Assembly (NCBI GenBank): GCA_016191285.1
Contig: JACPPA010000048.1
Span: 1-47,454, forward strand
Direction of reading: 5' to 3'
Source: Gammaproteobacteria bacterium
GTDB lineage: Bacteria > Pseudomonadota > Gammaproteobacteria > Ga0077536
DNA: 47,454 nucleotides
Shown here: positions 25,033 through 33,429 of the stretch, piece by piece
Layout of the letters: every line of letters begins with the position of its first letter
How positions within the stretch are numbered: position 1 is the first letter of the stretch
Program-made: the position numbers and the translations under genes
The notes under the pieces: generated by a model
Told to the model about the DNA's origin: nothing
The model's database searches: none
What the model saw: only the letters and a program-made list of their open reading frames with translations

Positions 25033-26298
25033 ATGACAGCACCCGACCCCATGCAAGCCGAAAACGGCAGCAATCCCGCGCGCGACCTTCCGCGCAAGGC
25101 GCCCGGTGGCGGCATCAACTTGCTTGCGGGCCTGCGTATCCTCGATCTGACTACTTCGATCGCCGGGCCGTATGCAACACAGATCCTCTCGGACTTTGGC
25201 GCGGAGATTATCAAGATCGAGCGGCCGGGCCATGGTGACGATTCACGAAGCTGGGGCCCGCCTTTCCTCGATGGCTATTCGCTTTGGTACGCTAGCGTCA
25301 ATCGCAACAAGAAAAGTGTTGAGCTGGACCTGCGCAAGGATGAAGGCTATGGCGTCTTTCTCGACCTGCTCCGGGTTTGCGATGCATTTGTAACAAACCA
25401 GTTGCCGAAGCTGCGCCAGCGCTTGCGTATCGACTACGAAACGCTCACTGAACAAAAATCGAATTTAGTCTATGTCTCGCTTACCGGCCACGGTTCCGAT
25501 GGACCGCGCGCGGAATGGCCATGTTACGACATCATTGCCGAGGGTTATTCGAGCGTGATGGACGTGACTGGAGAGGCTGCCAACGATCCACAAAAAGTTG
25601 GCACGCCGGCCGCCGATCTCCTCGCCGGAAGCGATGCCGCCACGGCCTGTATCGCGGCGCTGTTCGACGCGAGCCGCAACGGACGCGGGCATTTCGTCGA
25701 CATCTCAATGATTGACAGCATGACCCGCCTAATGTCGCCGCGCATCATGACCTATCTCGGATCAGGCATTGTGCCGCGCCGCACCGGGGCGAAGGACAGC
25801 GTGATCGCCGTTTATCAAACCTTCGAGACGGCGGACGAAATGATCACCTTGGCGCTGCCCAACGATAATATCTGGCACCGCTTCTGGCAGGCGGTAGGCC
25901 AACCCGAACTCGGTAGCGACCCGCGGTTTGCGACAGGCGCAGACCGTCACGCCCATCGCGCGGAAATTGTTCTGGCGATTGCCAAGATCCTGCGCATGCG
26001 GTCGCGCAAGGACTGGCTCGATCTGTTCAATGAATTGCAAATTCCCGCCGGTCCGATCAATCGCATCGATCAAGTAACCCAGGATGCCGAGCTCAAGCGC
26101 AAAGGCTTGTTTTTTTCAATCGAGACGGACAATGAGCCAATGCCACAATGCGGGCTAGGGATACGGATTGACGGACAGGATTCCGGCTTCCGTTCAGCCC
26201 CGCCCAAGCTTGGCCAGCACACCGACGAAGTGTTGCGTGACTTGCTTGGCTACGATTCAACCCGGATCAGTCGCCTTAAGCACGCAGGGGTAATCTAA
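25033..26298 (+). CDS. CaiB/BaiF (family III) CoA-transferase
   Basis: Family III CoA-transferases move CoA between acids through a covalent Asp-acyl intermediate. From the ATG at 25033 the protein is 421 residues. It has the hallmark N-terminus LAGLRILDLTTSIAGPYATQ and DFGAEIIKIERPG, followed by NRNKKSVELDL and the catalytic-Asp region PAADLLAGSDAATA. The upstream TTG at 24985 lacks a ribosome-binding site. It faces away from the ligase across composite operator 2. It could supply CoA to a substrate acid at no ATP cost, as an alternative to the ligase. Confidence 0.88.
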   Translation: MTAPDPMQAENGSNPARDLPRKAPGGGINLLAGLRILDLTTSIAGPYATQILSDFGAEIIKIERPGHGDDSRSWGPPFLDGYSLWYASVNRNKKSVELDLRKDEGYGVFLDLLRVCDAFVTNQLPKLRQRLRIDYETLTEQKSNLVYVSLTGHGSDGPRAEWPCYDIIAEGYSSVMDVTGEAANDPQKVGTPAADLLAGSDAATACIAALFDASRNGRGHFVDISMIDSMTRLMSPRIMTYLGSGIVPRRTGAKDSVIAVYQTFETADEMITLALPNDNIWHRFWQAVGQPELGSDPRFATGADRHAHRAEIVLAIAKILRMRSRKDWLDLFNELQIPAGPINRIDQVTQDAELKRKGLFFSIETDNEPMPQCGLGIRIDGQDSGFRSAPPKLGQHTDEVLRDLLGYDSTRISRLKHAGVI

Positions 26299-26326
26299 GT
26301 AGTTGCTGCGGCCAAGACGCCACGGC

Positions 26327-27073
26327 CTATCTCCCACCGCCGACGTCGACCAGCGCTCCGACGACATAGGACGCGGTGTCGGACAACAACCACATGACGG
26401 CTTCCGCGATTTCCTTGGGCTCGCCCTCGCGTCCAATCGGGACCGTCGAGCCGAAGCGTTGCGCGCGTTGCGAATCGCCGCCGATGGCATGGAGTTCGGT
26501 ATTGATCAAACCCGGGCGAACTGCGTTCACCCTGATCCCTTCGCTGGCCACCTCGATGCCAAGACCGAACGTGAAAGTGTCGATCGCGCCCTTGGTGGCA
26601 GCGTAGGAGACAAATAGGCCGGGCGCACCGAGCCGCGAGTGGACCGAAGAAATGTTGACGATCGCGCCGCCGCTGCCCCCATGCTTTGTCGACATTCGCC
26701 GGATGGCTTCGCGCGCGCAAAGAAATTGGCTGATCACATTTACCTTGAACAGCAATTCCAGCGCGCCGGCTTCGCAGCCCTCGACCCGTGATTGGGGCAG
26801 GATGGTCCCGGCATTATTGACGAGCGCGGTGACCGTACCGAGCTCGCGGTCCACAGTTTCAAACAAGTTTTTTACCCCGGCCTCGGTCGTCACGTCAGCC
26901 TTGACCGCGATCGCCTGACCGCCAGCCTTTACGATATCGTCGGCGATCGTCTGAGCACGGCCAGCACTCGTGTTGTAGTTGACGCAGACTTTGTACCCAC
27001 GACCACCCCCGGCGCGCGCGCAGGCCGCGCCGATTCCGCGGCCTGCGCCGGTGACAATCAGAACTCCCGTCAT
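26327..27073 (-). CDS. Short-chain dehydrogenase/reductase, classical
   Basis: This 248-residue SDR has TGAGRGIGAA (cofactor loop, 8-17), NNAG, catalytic Ser in NISSVHS and a complete YAATK motif. GGGR at the end matches the usual VDGG terminus. It lies downstream of the acyl-CoA dehydrogenase and iclR in a leftward operon. Substrate is unknown; oxidation of a beta-hydroxyacyl-CoA or reduction of a ketone would fit. Confidence 0.87.
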   Translation of the reverse strand: MTGVLIVTGAGRGIGAACARAGGGRGYKVCVNYNTSAGRAQTIADDIVKAGGQAIAVKADVTTEAGVKNLFETVDRELGTVTALVNNAGTILPQSRVEGCEAGALELLFKVNVISQFLCAREAIRRMSTKHGGSGGAIVNISSVHSRLGAPGLFVSYAATKGAIDTFTFGLGIEVASEGIRVNAVRPGLINTELHAIGGDSQRAQRFGSTVPIGREGEPKEIAEAVMWLLSDTASYVVGALVDVGGGR

Positions 27074-27116
27074 TATCGTCTCCTTTTCCGCTATTGCGCC
27101 CGCAGGCGCATGCTTT

Positions 27117-28304
27117 TTAGTTGTGCTCCGCGCGTCGACGCATTTCCCGCGCGATCACGAGTTGTTGAATCTGGGTCGTTCCCTCGTAAAGTCGGAATAC
27201 GCGCACATCCCGGTAAAAGCGCTCGATGCCGTACTCGCTCATGTAGCCGGCACCGCCATGGATCTGCACTGCGCGGTCCGCGACGCGGCCGACCATTTCT
27301 GAGCAGAACATTTTGCAGCACGAAGCTTCAAGGGTGATGTTTTCGCCCCGGGCATGGTGCTGGGCGGCGTCAAGCACCATCGTCTCGGCTGCGTAACATT
27401 CGGCTTGGCTGTCGGCGAGCATCGCCTGCAGCAGCTGGAATTCGCCGATCTGACGCCCGAACTGCTTCCGTTCCCTAGAATAGGAGAGCGACTGTGCAAT
27501 CAGCCGGCGGGCGGTGCCGACGCACAGCGCGGCTATGTGAATTCGGCCACGGTCAAGAACCTTCATCGCGGTCTTAAAACCTTGGCCTTCAAATTCCGGA
27601 CCGCCAATAATTGCGGTCGCGGGAACGCAGACGTCATCGAAAATCACGTCGGCGGTCAGCGCTCCGCGCTGGCCCATTTTCCTATCGACCGAGCCGATCG
27701 AGATGCCACGCAGATTGGCGTCGACCAGAAATGCGGTAATGCCGTCGGCGCCTTTGCTCTCGGGTCTGGTGCGCGCCATCACCGTGAAGATTCCGGCGTT
27801 CGGTGCATTGGTGATATAGCGTTTGGTGCCGTTGATGACGTAACCGGCACCGTCGCGACGTGCGGTCGTGCGCAGCGATCCTGCATCGGACCCCGCTTCC
27901 GGTTCGGTCAAGCAAAACGAGCTGATCAGCTTGCCCGAGGCCAGCGCCGGCAAATAGGTGCGGCGCTGCTCCTCGGTCCCGTCGATGACAATGCCTTGCG
28001 CACCGATCCCGATATTGGTGCCAAAGACCGATCGGAAGGCAGGCGAAGTCCAGCCGAGCTCCATCACGATTTGGGCTTCCTCGAACGAGCTCAATCCGAG
28101 CCCGCCATACTCGGTCGGAATAGTCAGACCGGCGATACCCAGATCGCGCATTTCGGTGACGACCGACGCGGGAACTGCGTTCTCCTCGTCGACCTGCCGT
28201 TCCAGCGGGACTAGGCGCTCACGCACGAAGCGTCGAACCGCCATCCGAAGCTGCTCGAAAAGATCGCTTTCGATACCGGCCTTTTCGCGTGTAAGAACTG
28301 TCAT
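27117..28304 (-). CDS. Acyl-CoA dehydrogenase
   Basis: The 395-residue flavoprotein introduces an alpha-beta double bond into an acyl-CoA, passing electrons to ETF. CLTEPEAGSDAGSLRT is the FAD/substrate signature. IHGGAGYMSEYGIERFYRDV and RLYEGTTQIQ are typical, with the catalytic Glu in YEGT present. The ATG at 28304 gives the natural start MTVLTREKAG; a GTG at 28322 overlaps the iclR stop. It is the second gene of the iclR-led operon, so the regulator and this enzyme are co-expressed. Confidence 0.9.
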   Translation of the reverse strand: MTVLTREKAGIESDLFEQLRMAVRRFVRERLVPLERQVDEENAVPASVVTEMRDLGIAGLTIPTEYGGLGLSSFEEAQIVMELGWTSPAFRSVFGTNIGIGAQGIVIDGTEEQRRTYLPALASGKLISSFCLTEPEAGSDAGSLRTTARRDGAGYVINGTKRYITNAPNAGIFTVMARTRPESKGADGITAFLVDANLRGISIGSVDRKMGQRGALTADVIFDDVCVPATAIIGGPEFEGQGFKTAMKVLDRGRIHIAALCVGTARRLIAQSLSYSRERKQFGRQIGEFQLLQAMLADSQAECYAAETMVLDAAQHHARGENITLEASCCKMFCSEMVGRVADRAVQIHGGAGYMSEYGIERFYRDVRVFRLYEGTTQIQQLVIAREMRRRAEHN

Positions 28305-28318
28305 CGCACATACTCTTC

Positions 28319-29104
28319 TCACGGTCGCATCATCATCGATTCGACTTCTCGCGCGAGGTGGACAAGGCGCGGCCCGAGATCTTCCTCGAGCTGTTCAATA
28401 GAGATCTTTACACTCGGCCCGGCACAATTGATGGCCATGACCCCGGAATTATCCGGAAAGATCAATGGCACCCCAACCGCTCGGACATGCGGCCGCCATT
28501 CTCCATCGACCAGGCAGAAACCACGCTTTTCAACCTGTCGGATGCAGCCTTCGATGCGACGTTTGAGCTTGTTCCAATCATCCTTGGAGCGAGCCTTAAT
28601 GCCGTCCATGAGGTAGTCGCGCTCGGCATCCGGCAGTACCGCCAACATTGCGCGACCAAGTGACGTCATGGCTATCGGAACGCGCGATCCGATCTCTATC
28701 CGGAGCGCAAGCGTCGAGTAGCCGACGCAATTGTGCACGTAGAGCATCGACAGCCGATCGCGTACGGCGAGCGCAACAGATGCGTCGGCGTGATTCGCCA
28801 ATTCCTGCATGCGGCTGTGCGCAAGTTGACGCACCTGCATATTCGATAGCACCGCATAGCCGAGCGCGAGCACCGGGGTCCCGAGCTCATACTTTCCGAG
28901 CCTGCCAATATGATTGAGGTATCCGATCTGCATCAACGTGTAGGTTAGCCGGGAGACGGTCGGCTTCGGCAGACCCGTGAACTCCGCGATCTCATGATTG
29001 CCGAGCGGTCCTGAGCCGGGCTGGAAGGCGCGCAGCACGTCGAGACCACGGGCGAGCGCGGAGACGAATTTCCGCTTTTCCTTAGTAGCCGATTTCTTGG
29101 TCAT
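28319..29104 (-). CDS. IclR-family transcriptional regulator
   Basis: From the ATG at 29104 the protein is 261 residues. An N-terminal winged helix-turn-helix (ALARGLDVLRAF, then HEIAEFTGLPKPTVSRLTYT) is followed by the IclR effector domain (TSLGRAMLA, KRGFCLVDGEWRPHVRAVGV, EDLGPRLVHLA). IclR proteins of catabolic clusters sense pathway acids or CoA esters. Upstream in-frame starts at 29128 and 29218 would add atypical residues. Composite operator 3 lies about 135 bp upstream, between this gene and the divergent thiolase-like gene. Autoregulation and control of the two other composite sites are therefore likely. Confidence 0.9.
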   Translation of the reverse strand: MTKKSATKEKRKFVSALARGLDVLRAFQPGSGPLGNHEIAEFTGLPKPTVSRLTYTLMQIGYLNHIGRLGKYELGTPVLALGYAVLSNMQVRQLAHSRMQELANHADASVALAVRDRLSMLYVHNCVGYSTLALRIEIGSRVPIAMTSLGRAMLAVLPDAERDYLMDGIKARSKDDWNKLKRRIEGCIRQVEKRGFCLVDGEWRPHVRAVGVPLIFPDNSGVMAINCAGPSVKISIEQLEEDLGPRLVHLAREVESMMMRP

Positions 29105-29238
29105 AATTGACGATCGACCTCCAGCCATCCCATGCAAAAAAACGCCCTGGCGAAACACGAATATTGGGCTGTATGGGCCTTCTCCGCAGCGGCAACGTTG
29201 TCTTTCCCTCAATGGCATTGTAACGTGAATTCTTCAAT

Positions 29239-29267
29239 TGCAAAACTCTTTTCCGCATTGCGAAACG
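29239..29267 (-). promoter_or_regulatory. Composite operator 3 (predicted IclR site) between iclR and the thiolase-like operon
   Basis: TTCCGCA then T then TGCGAAA is centred on 29258, with one mismatch. TGCAAAA, the reverse complement of TTTTGCA, lies at 29239-29245, exactly 13-19 bp from the centre but on the other side. The composite site is therefore inverted relative to operators 1 and 2. Its palindrome is about 27 bp upstream of the TTG start at 29293, where a bound regulator would block or assist that promoter. Confidence 0.68.
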
Positions 29268-29292
29268 AGCTGAAGTGATAGAGGAGGCTCGA

Positions 29293-30756
29293 TTGGAGGG
29301 AAGTGGAATTGTTGCGTTCGGAGCCTACGTGCCCCAATTGCGACTTTCCCGTCAGGCGGTTGTGCAGGCGAATGCCTGGTTCAACGACAGCATCCGCAGC
29401 CTCGCTAAAGGCGAGCGCTCCATGTGCAATTGGGACGAGGATGCGCTCACGATGGCGGTCGAAGCGGCCCGCGACTGCCTTCAGGGCGTCGACCGCGGAT
29501 CGGTACGCGACGTCGTCCTCGCCTCGACGACACTGCCCTTCGCCGACCGCCAGAACGCCGGCATTCTAGCGACGGCGCTCAACCTGCCGGAAGAAATCTC
29601 GACCTCCGACAGCGGCGGCTCGCAACGCGCGGCGACCACGGACTTGCTTCGTGCGCTGAAGTCAGCGCCTGCGGATCCGAAGGCGCTGACGCTTGTCGTC
29701 GCGAGCGAGAAACGCCGCGCTAAGGCCGCCAGTGCTCAGGAATTGTTGTTCGGCGATGGTGCCGCAGCCGTGCTGCTCGGAACCACGAATCCCATCGCCC
29801 GGCTCGTCGCCAGTCATCAGATTTCGATCGACTTCGCCGATCATTATCGTGGCGAGGGTGAAGCCTTCGACTATAGCTGGGAGGAACGTTGGGTTCGCGA
29901 CGAAGGCTATCGTTGCATCGTGCCGCGTGCCCTTTCGGGTCTGCTTGAAAAGGCCGGTATAGAACCTGGCGCGGTGGATCGCTTCATCTTGCCCGGTGCG
30001 GTCGCACACGATCTAGCGAAGCGTGCCGGCATCCGCGCCGACGCGGTCGCCGACACTCTATCGGGCGTCATGGGAGATGCCGGATCGGCTCAGCCACTCG
30101 TCATGCTGGTTCACGCGCTGGAGCGCGCCAAACCAGGCGAGACCATTGTCGTGATCGGGTTTGGGCAAGGCAGCGATGCGATCTTGTTCAAGGTGACCGA
30201 CGCGATCACGAAACTGGCACCGCGACGCGCCGTTGCCGGTTCGCTCGCGCGCCGACGCTCGGAAACGAACTATCAACGCTATCTCGCTTTCAATGGTCTA
30301 GTGAATATGGACCGCGGGCCTCGCTCAGAACTAGACAAACAGACTGCTCTTTCGGCGCTCTACCGCAACCGCCAGACGATCCTTGGTTTTATCGGCGGAA
30401 AGTGCCGCCAATGCGGCACCGTGCAGTTCCCCAAGTCCAACGTCTGCGTCAATCCCAACTGCGGCACGACGCGCAGCCAGAACGACCATCCGCTTGCCGA
30501 CGCACACGCCCAAATACAGAGCTGGACTGCCGACAATCTGACCTACTCACCTGATCCGCCGCAGCACTTCGGGATGATCGTGTTCGAGGACGGTGGCCGC
30601 CTGATGGCGGATATCACCGATGTCGGCAAAGGAGAGATCGATGTCGGCATGCCGGTGCGCATGATGTTTCGGGTCAAGGACTACGACGAGCGACGAGGCT
30701 TCCGCCGCTACTTCTGGAAAGCGGTTCCGGCTGATCTGCCGCAGACAGCCAGCTAG
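29293..30756 (+). CDS. HMG-CoA synthase/KAS III-like protein fused to a DUF35 Zn-ribbon/OB-fold domain
   Basis: The 487-residue protein has an N-terminal thiolase-superfamily domain (GIVAFGAYVPQLRLSR, LLFGDGAAAVLLG, GFGQGSDAILF). Its C-terminal DUF35 domain carries a rubredoxin-like zinc site, Cys371-x2-Cys374 and Cys385-x4-Cys390, and then an OB-fold. Where KAS III/HMG-CoA synthases have the nucleophilic Cys, the sequence is GGSQRAATT (Gln111). The His and Asn motifs are also not obvious, so condensation by the classical mechanism is unlikely. TTG at 29293 is chosen because AGAGGAGG precedes it; GTG at 29275 has no Shine-Dalgarno. It is followed 17 bp later by a thiolase, recalling thiolase-DUF35 aldolase/synthase complexes. 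Confidence 0.82.
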   Translation: MEGSGIVAFGAYVPQLRLSRQAVVQANAWFNDSIRSLAKGERSMCNWDEDALTMAVEAARDCLQGVDRGSVRDVVLASTTLPFADRQNAGILATALNLPEEISTSDSGGSQRAATTDLLRALKSAPADPKALTLVVASEKRRAKAASAQELLFGDGAAAVLLGTTNPIARLVASHQISIDFADHYRGEGEAFDYSWEERWVRDEGYRCIVPRALSGLLEKAGIEPGAVDRFILPGAVAHDLAKRAGIRADAVADTLSGVMGDAGSAQPLVMLVHALERAKPGETIVVIGFGQGSDAILFKVTDAITKLAPRRAVAGSLARRRSETNYQRYLAFNGLVNMDRGPRSELDKQTALSALYRNRQTILGFIGGKCRQCGTVQFPKSNVCVNPNCGTTRSQNDHPLADAHAQIQSWTADNLTYSPDPPQHFGMIVFEDGGRLMADITDVGKGEIDVGMPVRMMFRVKDYDERRGFRRYFWKAVPADLPQTAS

Positions 30757-30773
30757 ATTCGGAGGAGAAGGAT

Positions 30774-31982
30774 ATGCCGACGGGAATCCGCGACAAAGTC
30801 GTCGTTCTCGGAATGGGGTGCTCGAAGTTCGGCGAGCATTGGGACAAGAACGCCGAAGATCTGGTGCTCGACGCCTACGAGGAATGTCTGGCCGACGCCG
30901 GCATTGAGACGTCACAGATCGACGCCGCCTGGTTTGCCACCGCGATCGAGGAGCAGCATGTGGGCAAGTCGGGCATTCCGCTTGCCGTTGCGCTGCGGCT
31001 GCCGTTGATACCGATCACTCGTGTCGAGAATTACTGCGCCAGCGGCACCGAGGCTTTCCGGGGCGCCGTCTACGCGGTCGCCGCCGGCGCCGCCGACATC
31101 GCTTTGGCCGTGGGTGTAGAGAAGCTCAAGGACACGGGCTATGGCGGCCTGCCGCAGCGGACCCGCGGCGTGGTGAATGACATGATGATTGCCAATGCGT
31201 CAGCGCCCGGCGCGTTCGCCCAACTTGCCAGCGCCTACCGCACGAAGCACGGTATCAGCGCCACCGATCTCAAGCGCGCCATGGCACAGGTTTCGGTTAA
31301 GAGCCATGCCAACGCCGTTAAAAACCCGCGCGCCCATCTACGCCGCGAGATCGACATCGATACCGTCATCAAGGCTCCTATCGTTGCCGAACCGCTCGGT
31401 CTGTACGATTGCTGCGGCGTGTCCGACGGGGCGGCATGCGCCATCGTCACGACACCGGAGATCGCGCGCGGCCTTGGCAAACAAGGTCTGATCGCCGTCA
31501 AGGCGCTCCAGTTGTCCGTCTCGAATGGGGTGGAGGCGAGCCACAACTCCTGGGATGGCAGTTATTTCATGACCACGCGCCGGGCAGCGACCAATGCCTA
31601 TGAAGAAGCGGGAATTAGGAATCCGCGCGAAGAGATCAGTATGGCTGAAGTCCATGACTGCTTCTCAATCACCGAACTTGTCACCATGGAAGATCTCTTC
31701 ATATCGAAGGAGGGCAACGCCTGGAGAGATTTCCTCGATGGATTCTATAATTCCGACGGCGGCCTGCCCTGTCAGATCGATGGTGGTTTGAAATGTTTCG
31801 GCCATCCGATCGGTGCGTCAGGCCTGCGGATGCTGTATGAAGGCTATCTTCAGCTTTGCGGGCGTGCTGAGAAGCGTCAGCTGGACGCGCTGAAGCTCGT
31901 ACTCACGCACAATCTCGGCGGGTTCCCCCACCAGAACGTCGCGAGTGTTTCAATTATCGGACGCTACGAGAAGAACGTGTGA
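30774..31982 (+). CDS. Thiolase (SCP-x/acetyl-CoA acetyltransferase-like)
   Basis: The 402-residue protein has the nucleophilic Cys88 in VENYCASG, the conserved AEVHDCFSITEL, and His344 in GHPIGASG. The C-terminal catalytic Cys motif of biosynthetic thiolases is replaced by NLGGFPHQN, as in SCP-2/Ltp-type thiolases, which often need a DUF35 partner. The preceding gene provides such a domain. It probably cleaves the final beta-keto (or beta-hydroxy, if an aldolase) acyl-CoA of the pathway. A clear Shine-Dalgarno (GGAGGAGAAGG) precedes the ATG. Confidence 0.88.
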   Translation: MPTGIRDKVVVLGMGCSKFGEHWDKNAEDLVLDAYEECLADAGIETSQIDAAWFATAIEEQHVGKSGIPLAVALRLPLIPITRVENYCASGTEAFRGAVYAVAAGAADIALAVGVEKLKDTGYGGLPQRTRGVVNDMMIANASAPGAFAQLASAYRTKHGISATDLKRAMAQVSVKSHANAVKNPRAHLRREIDIDTVIKAPIVAEPLGLYDCCGVSDGAACAIVTTPEIARGLGKQGLIAVKALQLSVSNGVEASHNSWDGSYFMTTRRAATNAYEEAGIRNPREEISMAEVHDCFSITELVTMEDLFISKEGNAWRDFLDGFYNSDGGLPCQIDGGLKCFGHPIGASGLRMLYEGYLQLCGRAEKRQLDALKLVLTHNLGGFPHQNVASVSIIGRYEKNV

Positions 31983-31997
31983 GACCATATCCTCCCA

Positions 31998-32041
31998 GGC
32001 CGCGTGGATCGGCGGCCCGGGCTGTGTCTGCCCGCACAGCC
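31998..32041. terminator. Tandem hairpins between convergent thiolase and acyl-CoA dehydrogenase genes
   Basis: GGCCGC (31998-32003) pairs with GCGGCC (32012-32017). Immediately after, GGCTGTG (32020-32026) pairs with CACAGCC (32035-32041) across an 8-nt loop. They occupy the gap between two convergent genes, where a shared terminator is expected. No long T-run is present. Confidence 0.5.
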
Positions 32042-32054
32042 AGAGGCTATTGCA

Positions 32055-33221
32055 TCAGTAGGATTTCGGTAAACCAAGCACCTTTTCGGCGATGAAGTTC
32101 AGGATCATGTGGGGGCTGACCGGCGCGATCCTGGGGATCAGGCTTTCGCGCAGATAGCGCTCGACGTGGTATTCTGCGGAGTAGCCCATGCCGCCGTGGG
32201 TCATGACGGCGGTCTCGCAGGCGGCGAAGGCAGCTTCAGCGCCGAGGAACTTGGCGGTGTTGGCCTCTGCTCCGCATTCGCGCCCCGCGTCGTAGAGCGC
32301 GGCGGCCTTGAAGATCATGAGGTTCGCGGCCTCGAGGTTCATCCAGCAGCGAGCGAGAGGGTGCTGGATGCCCTGATTCTGACCGATGGGACGGTCGAAC
32401 ACCACCCGCTCCTTGGCGTACTGGGTCGCGCGACGCAGGGCGGCATAGCCAAGCCCAACGGCTTCGGCCGCGATCAGGATGCGTTCGGGATTGAGGCCAT
32501 GCAGAATCTGACGGAAACCTTGGCCCTGCAAGCCGATGAGGTTTTCGGCTGGCACCTCCATGTCATCGAAAAAGATCATGTTGCTGTCGACCGCATGCCG
32601 ACCGAGTTTTTGGATCGGGCGGATTTCGGCCCTCGAGCGGTCGAGCTCGGTGTAGAAGAGGCTGAGGCCATCGGTCTTGTGCTTGATCTCATCGAGAGGG
32701 GTCGTCCGCGCGAGGATAAGGACCTTGTGGGCCACCTGGGCCGTCGAAATCCAGATCTTCTGGCCACTGACAATATAGCGGTCACCTTTCCGCTCCGCCT
32801 TGGTCTTGATTTGCGTTGTGTTGAGGCCAACGTCTGGCTCCGTGACTGCGAAACAGGCCTTCTCCTCGCCCCTGACGAGCGGCGGCAACATGCGCGTCTT
32901 CTGCTGCGGCGTACCGAAGACGACGACCGGCTGCAGTCCGAAAATGTTCATATGGACCGCCGAGGTACCAGCCATGCCTGCTCCGCTTTCCGCAATCGCC
33001 CGCATCATCACTGCAGCTTCCGTGATGCCGAGACCGGACCCTCCATACTCGTGCGGCATGGCGATCCCGAGCAAGCCGGCATCGGCGATGGCTCGGTAGA
33101 AGTCCTCCGGGAACGCGCCCTCAAAGTCTTTCTTCAGCCAATAATTGTCGTCGAAGCTCGCGCAGAGTTTCTCGACGAGACCACGAATCTGCTGCTGATC
33201 ATCCGAAAAAGAGAAGTCCAT
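32055..33221 (-). CDS. Acyl-CoA dehydrogenase family protein, atypical C-terminus
   Basis: From the ATG at 33221 (TGAGGAC Shine-Dalgarno) the protein is 388 residues beginning MDFSFSDDQQQIRGLVEKLC. FAVTEPDVGLNTTQIKT is the flavin-binding signature and THGGMGYSAEYHVERYLRES is conserved. Where many family members have Y/E-E-G-T with the catalytic Glu, this one reads RIAPVSPHMILNF. Its base must therefore lie elsewhere, as in the isovaleryl/long-chain types, or the chemistry differs. It is divergent from the hexapeptide-repeat gene. Confidence 0.87.
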   Translation of the reverse strand: MDFSFSDDQQQIRGLVEKLCASFDDNYWLKKDFEGAFPEDFYRAIADAGLLGIAMPHEYGGSGLGITEAAVMMRAIAESGAGMAGTSAVHMNIFGLQPVVVFGTPQQKTRMLPPLVRGEEKACFAVTEPDVGLNTTQIKTKAERKGDRYIVSGQKIWISTAQVAHKVLILARTTPLDEIKHKTDGLSLFYTELDRSRAEIRPIQKLGRHAVDSNMIFFDDMEVPAENLIGLQGQGFRQILHGLNPERILIAAEAVGLGYAALRRATQYAKERVVFDRPIGQNQGIQHPLARCWMNLEAANLMIFKAAALYDAGRECGAEANTAKFLGAEAAFAACETAVMTHGGMGYSAEYHVERYLRESLIPRIAPVSPHMILNFIAEKVLGLPKSY

Positions 33222-33347
33222 CGTTGTCCTCACTGACGATTGTGGAACACAAAGAGGCAAGTTAGGCGAGACTTTCGCTGGCCTCGGCATCATCACCCAT
33301 TATGAGCATTCCAGTAGCGTGCCAATTTACATGATATTACTCAGCTG

Positions 33348-33397
33348 ATTGGCTCGCGCCAATTTCGACACCCCGGTTCGATCTGCGCGTTGCAGAT
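33348..33397. promoter_or_regulatory. Two inverted repeats in the divergent promoter region
   Basis: ATTGGC (33348-33353) and GCCAAT (33358-33363) form a perfect 6-bp repeat with a 4-nt spacer. ATCTGC (33381-33386) and GCAGAT (33392-33397) form a second with a 5-nt spacer. Both lie between the leftward acyl-CoA dehydrogenase and the rightward hexapeptide gene. Neither matches the composite IclR site, so a different regulator is implied if they are operators. Confidence 0.35.
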
Positions 33398-33429
33398 ATT
33401 AATTGGATTTCCGGCACAAGGAGGAAACG

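Noticed and set aside
27354-28214. Plus-strand open frame antisense to the first acyl-CoA dehydrogenase
   Set aside because: No ribosome-binding site or domain; explained by the coding constraint of the dehydrogenase on the other strand.
32109-33236. Long plus-strand open frame antisense to the second acyl-CoA dehydrogenase
   Set aside because: Shadow of the real minus-strand gene; the protein is low-complexity Arg/Asp/Gly-rich with no recognisable domain.
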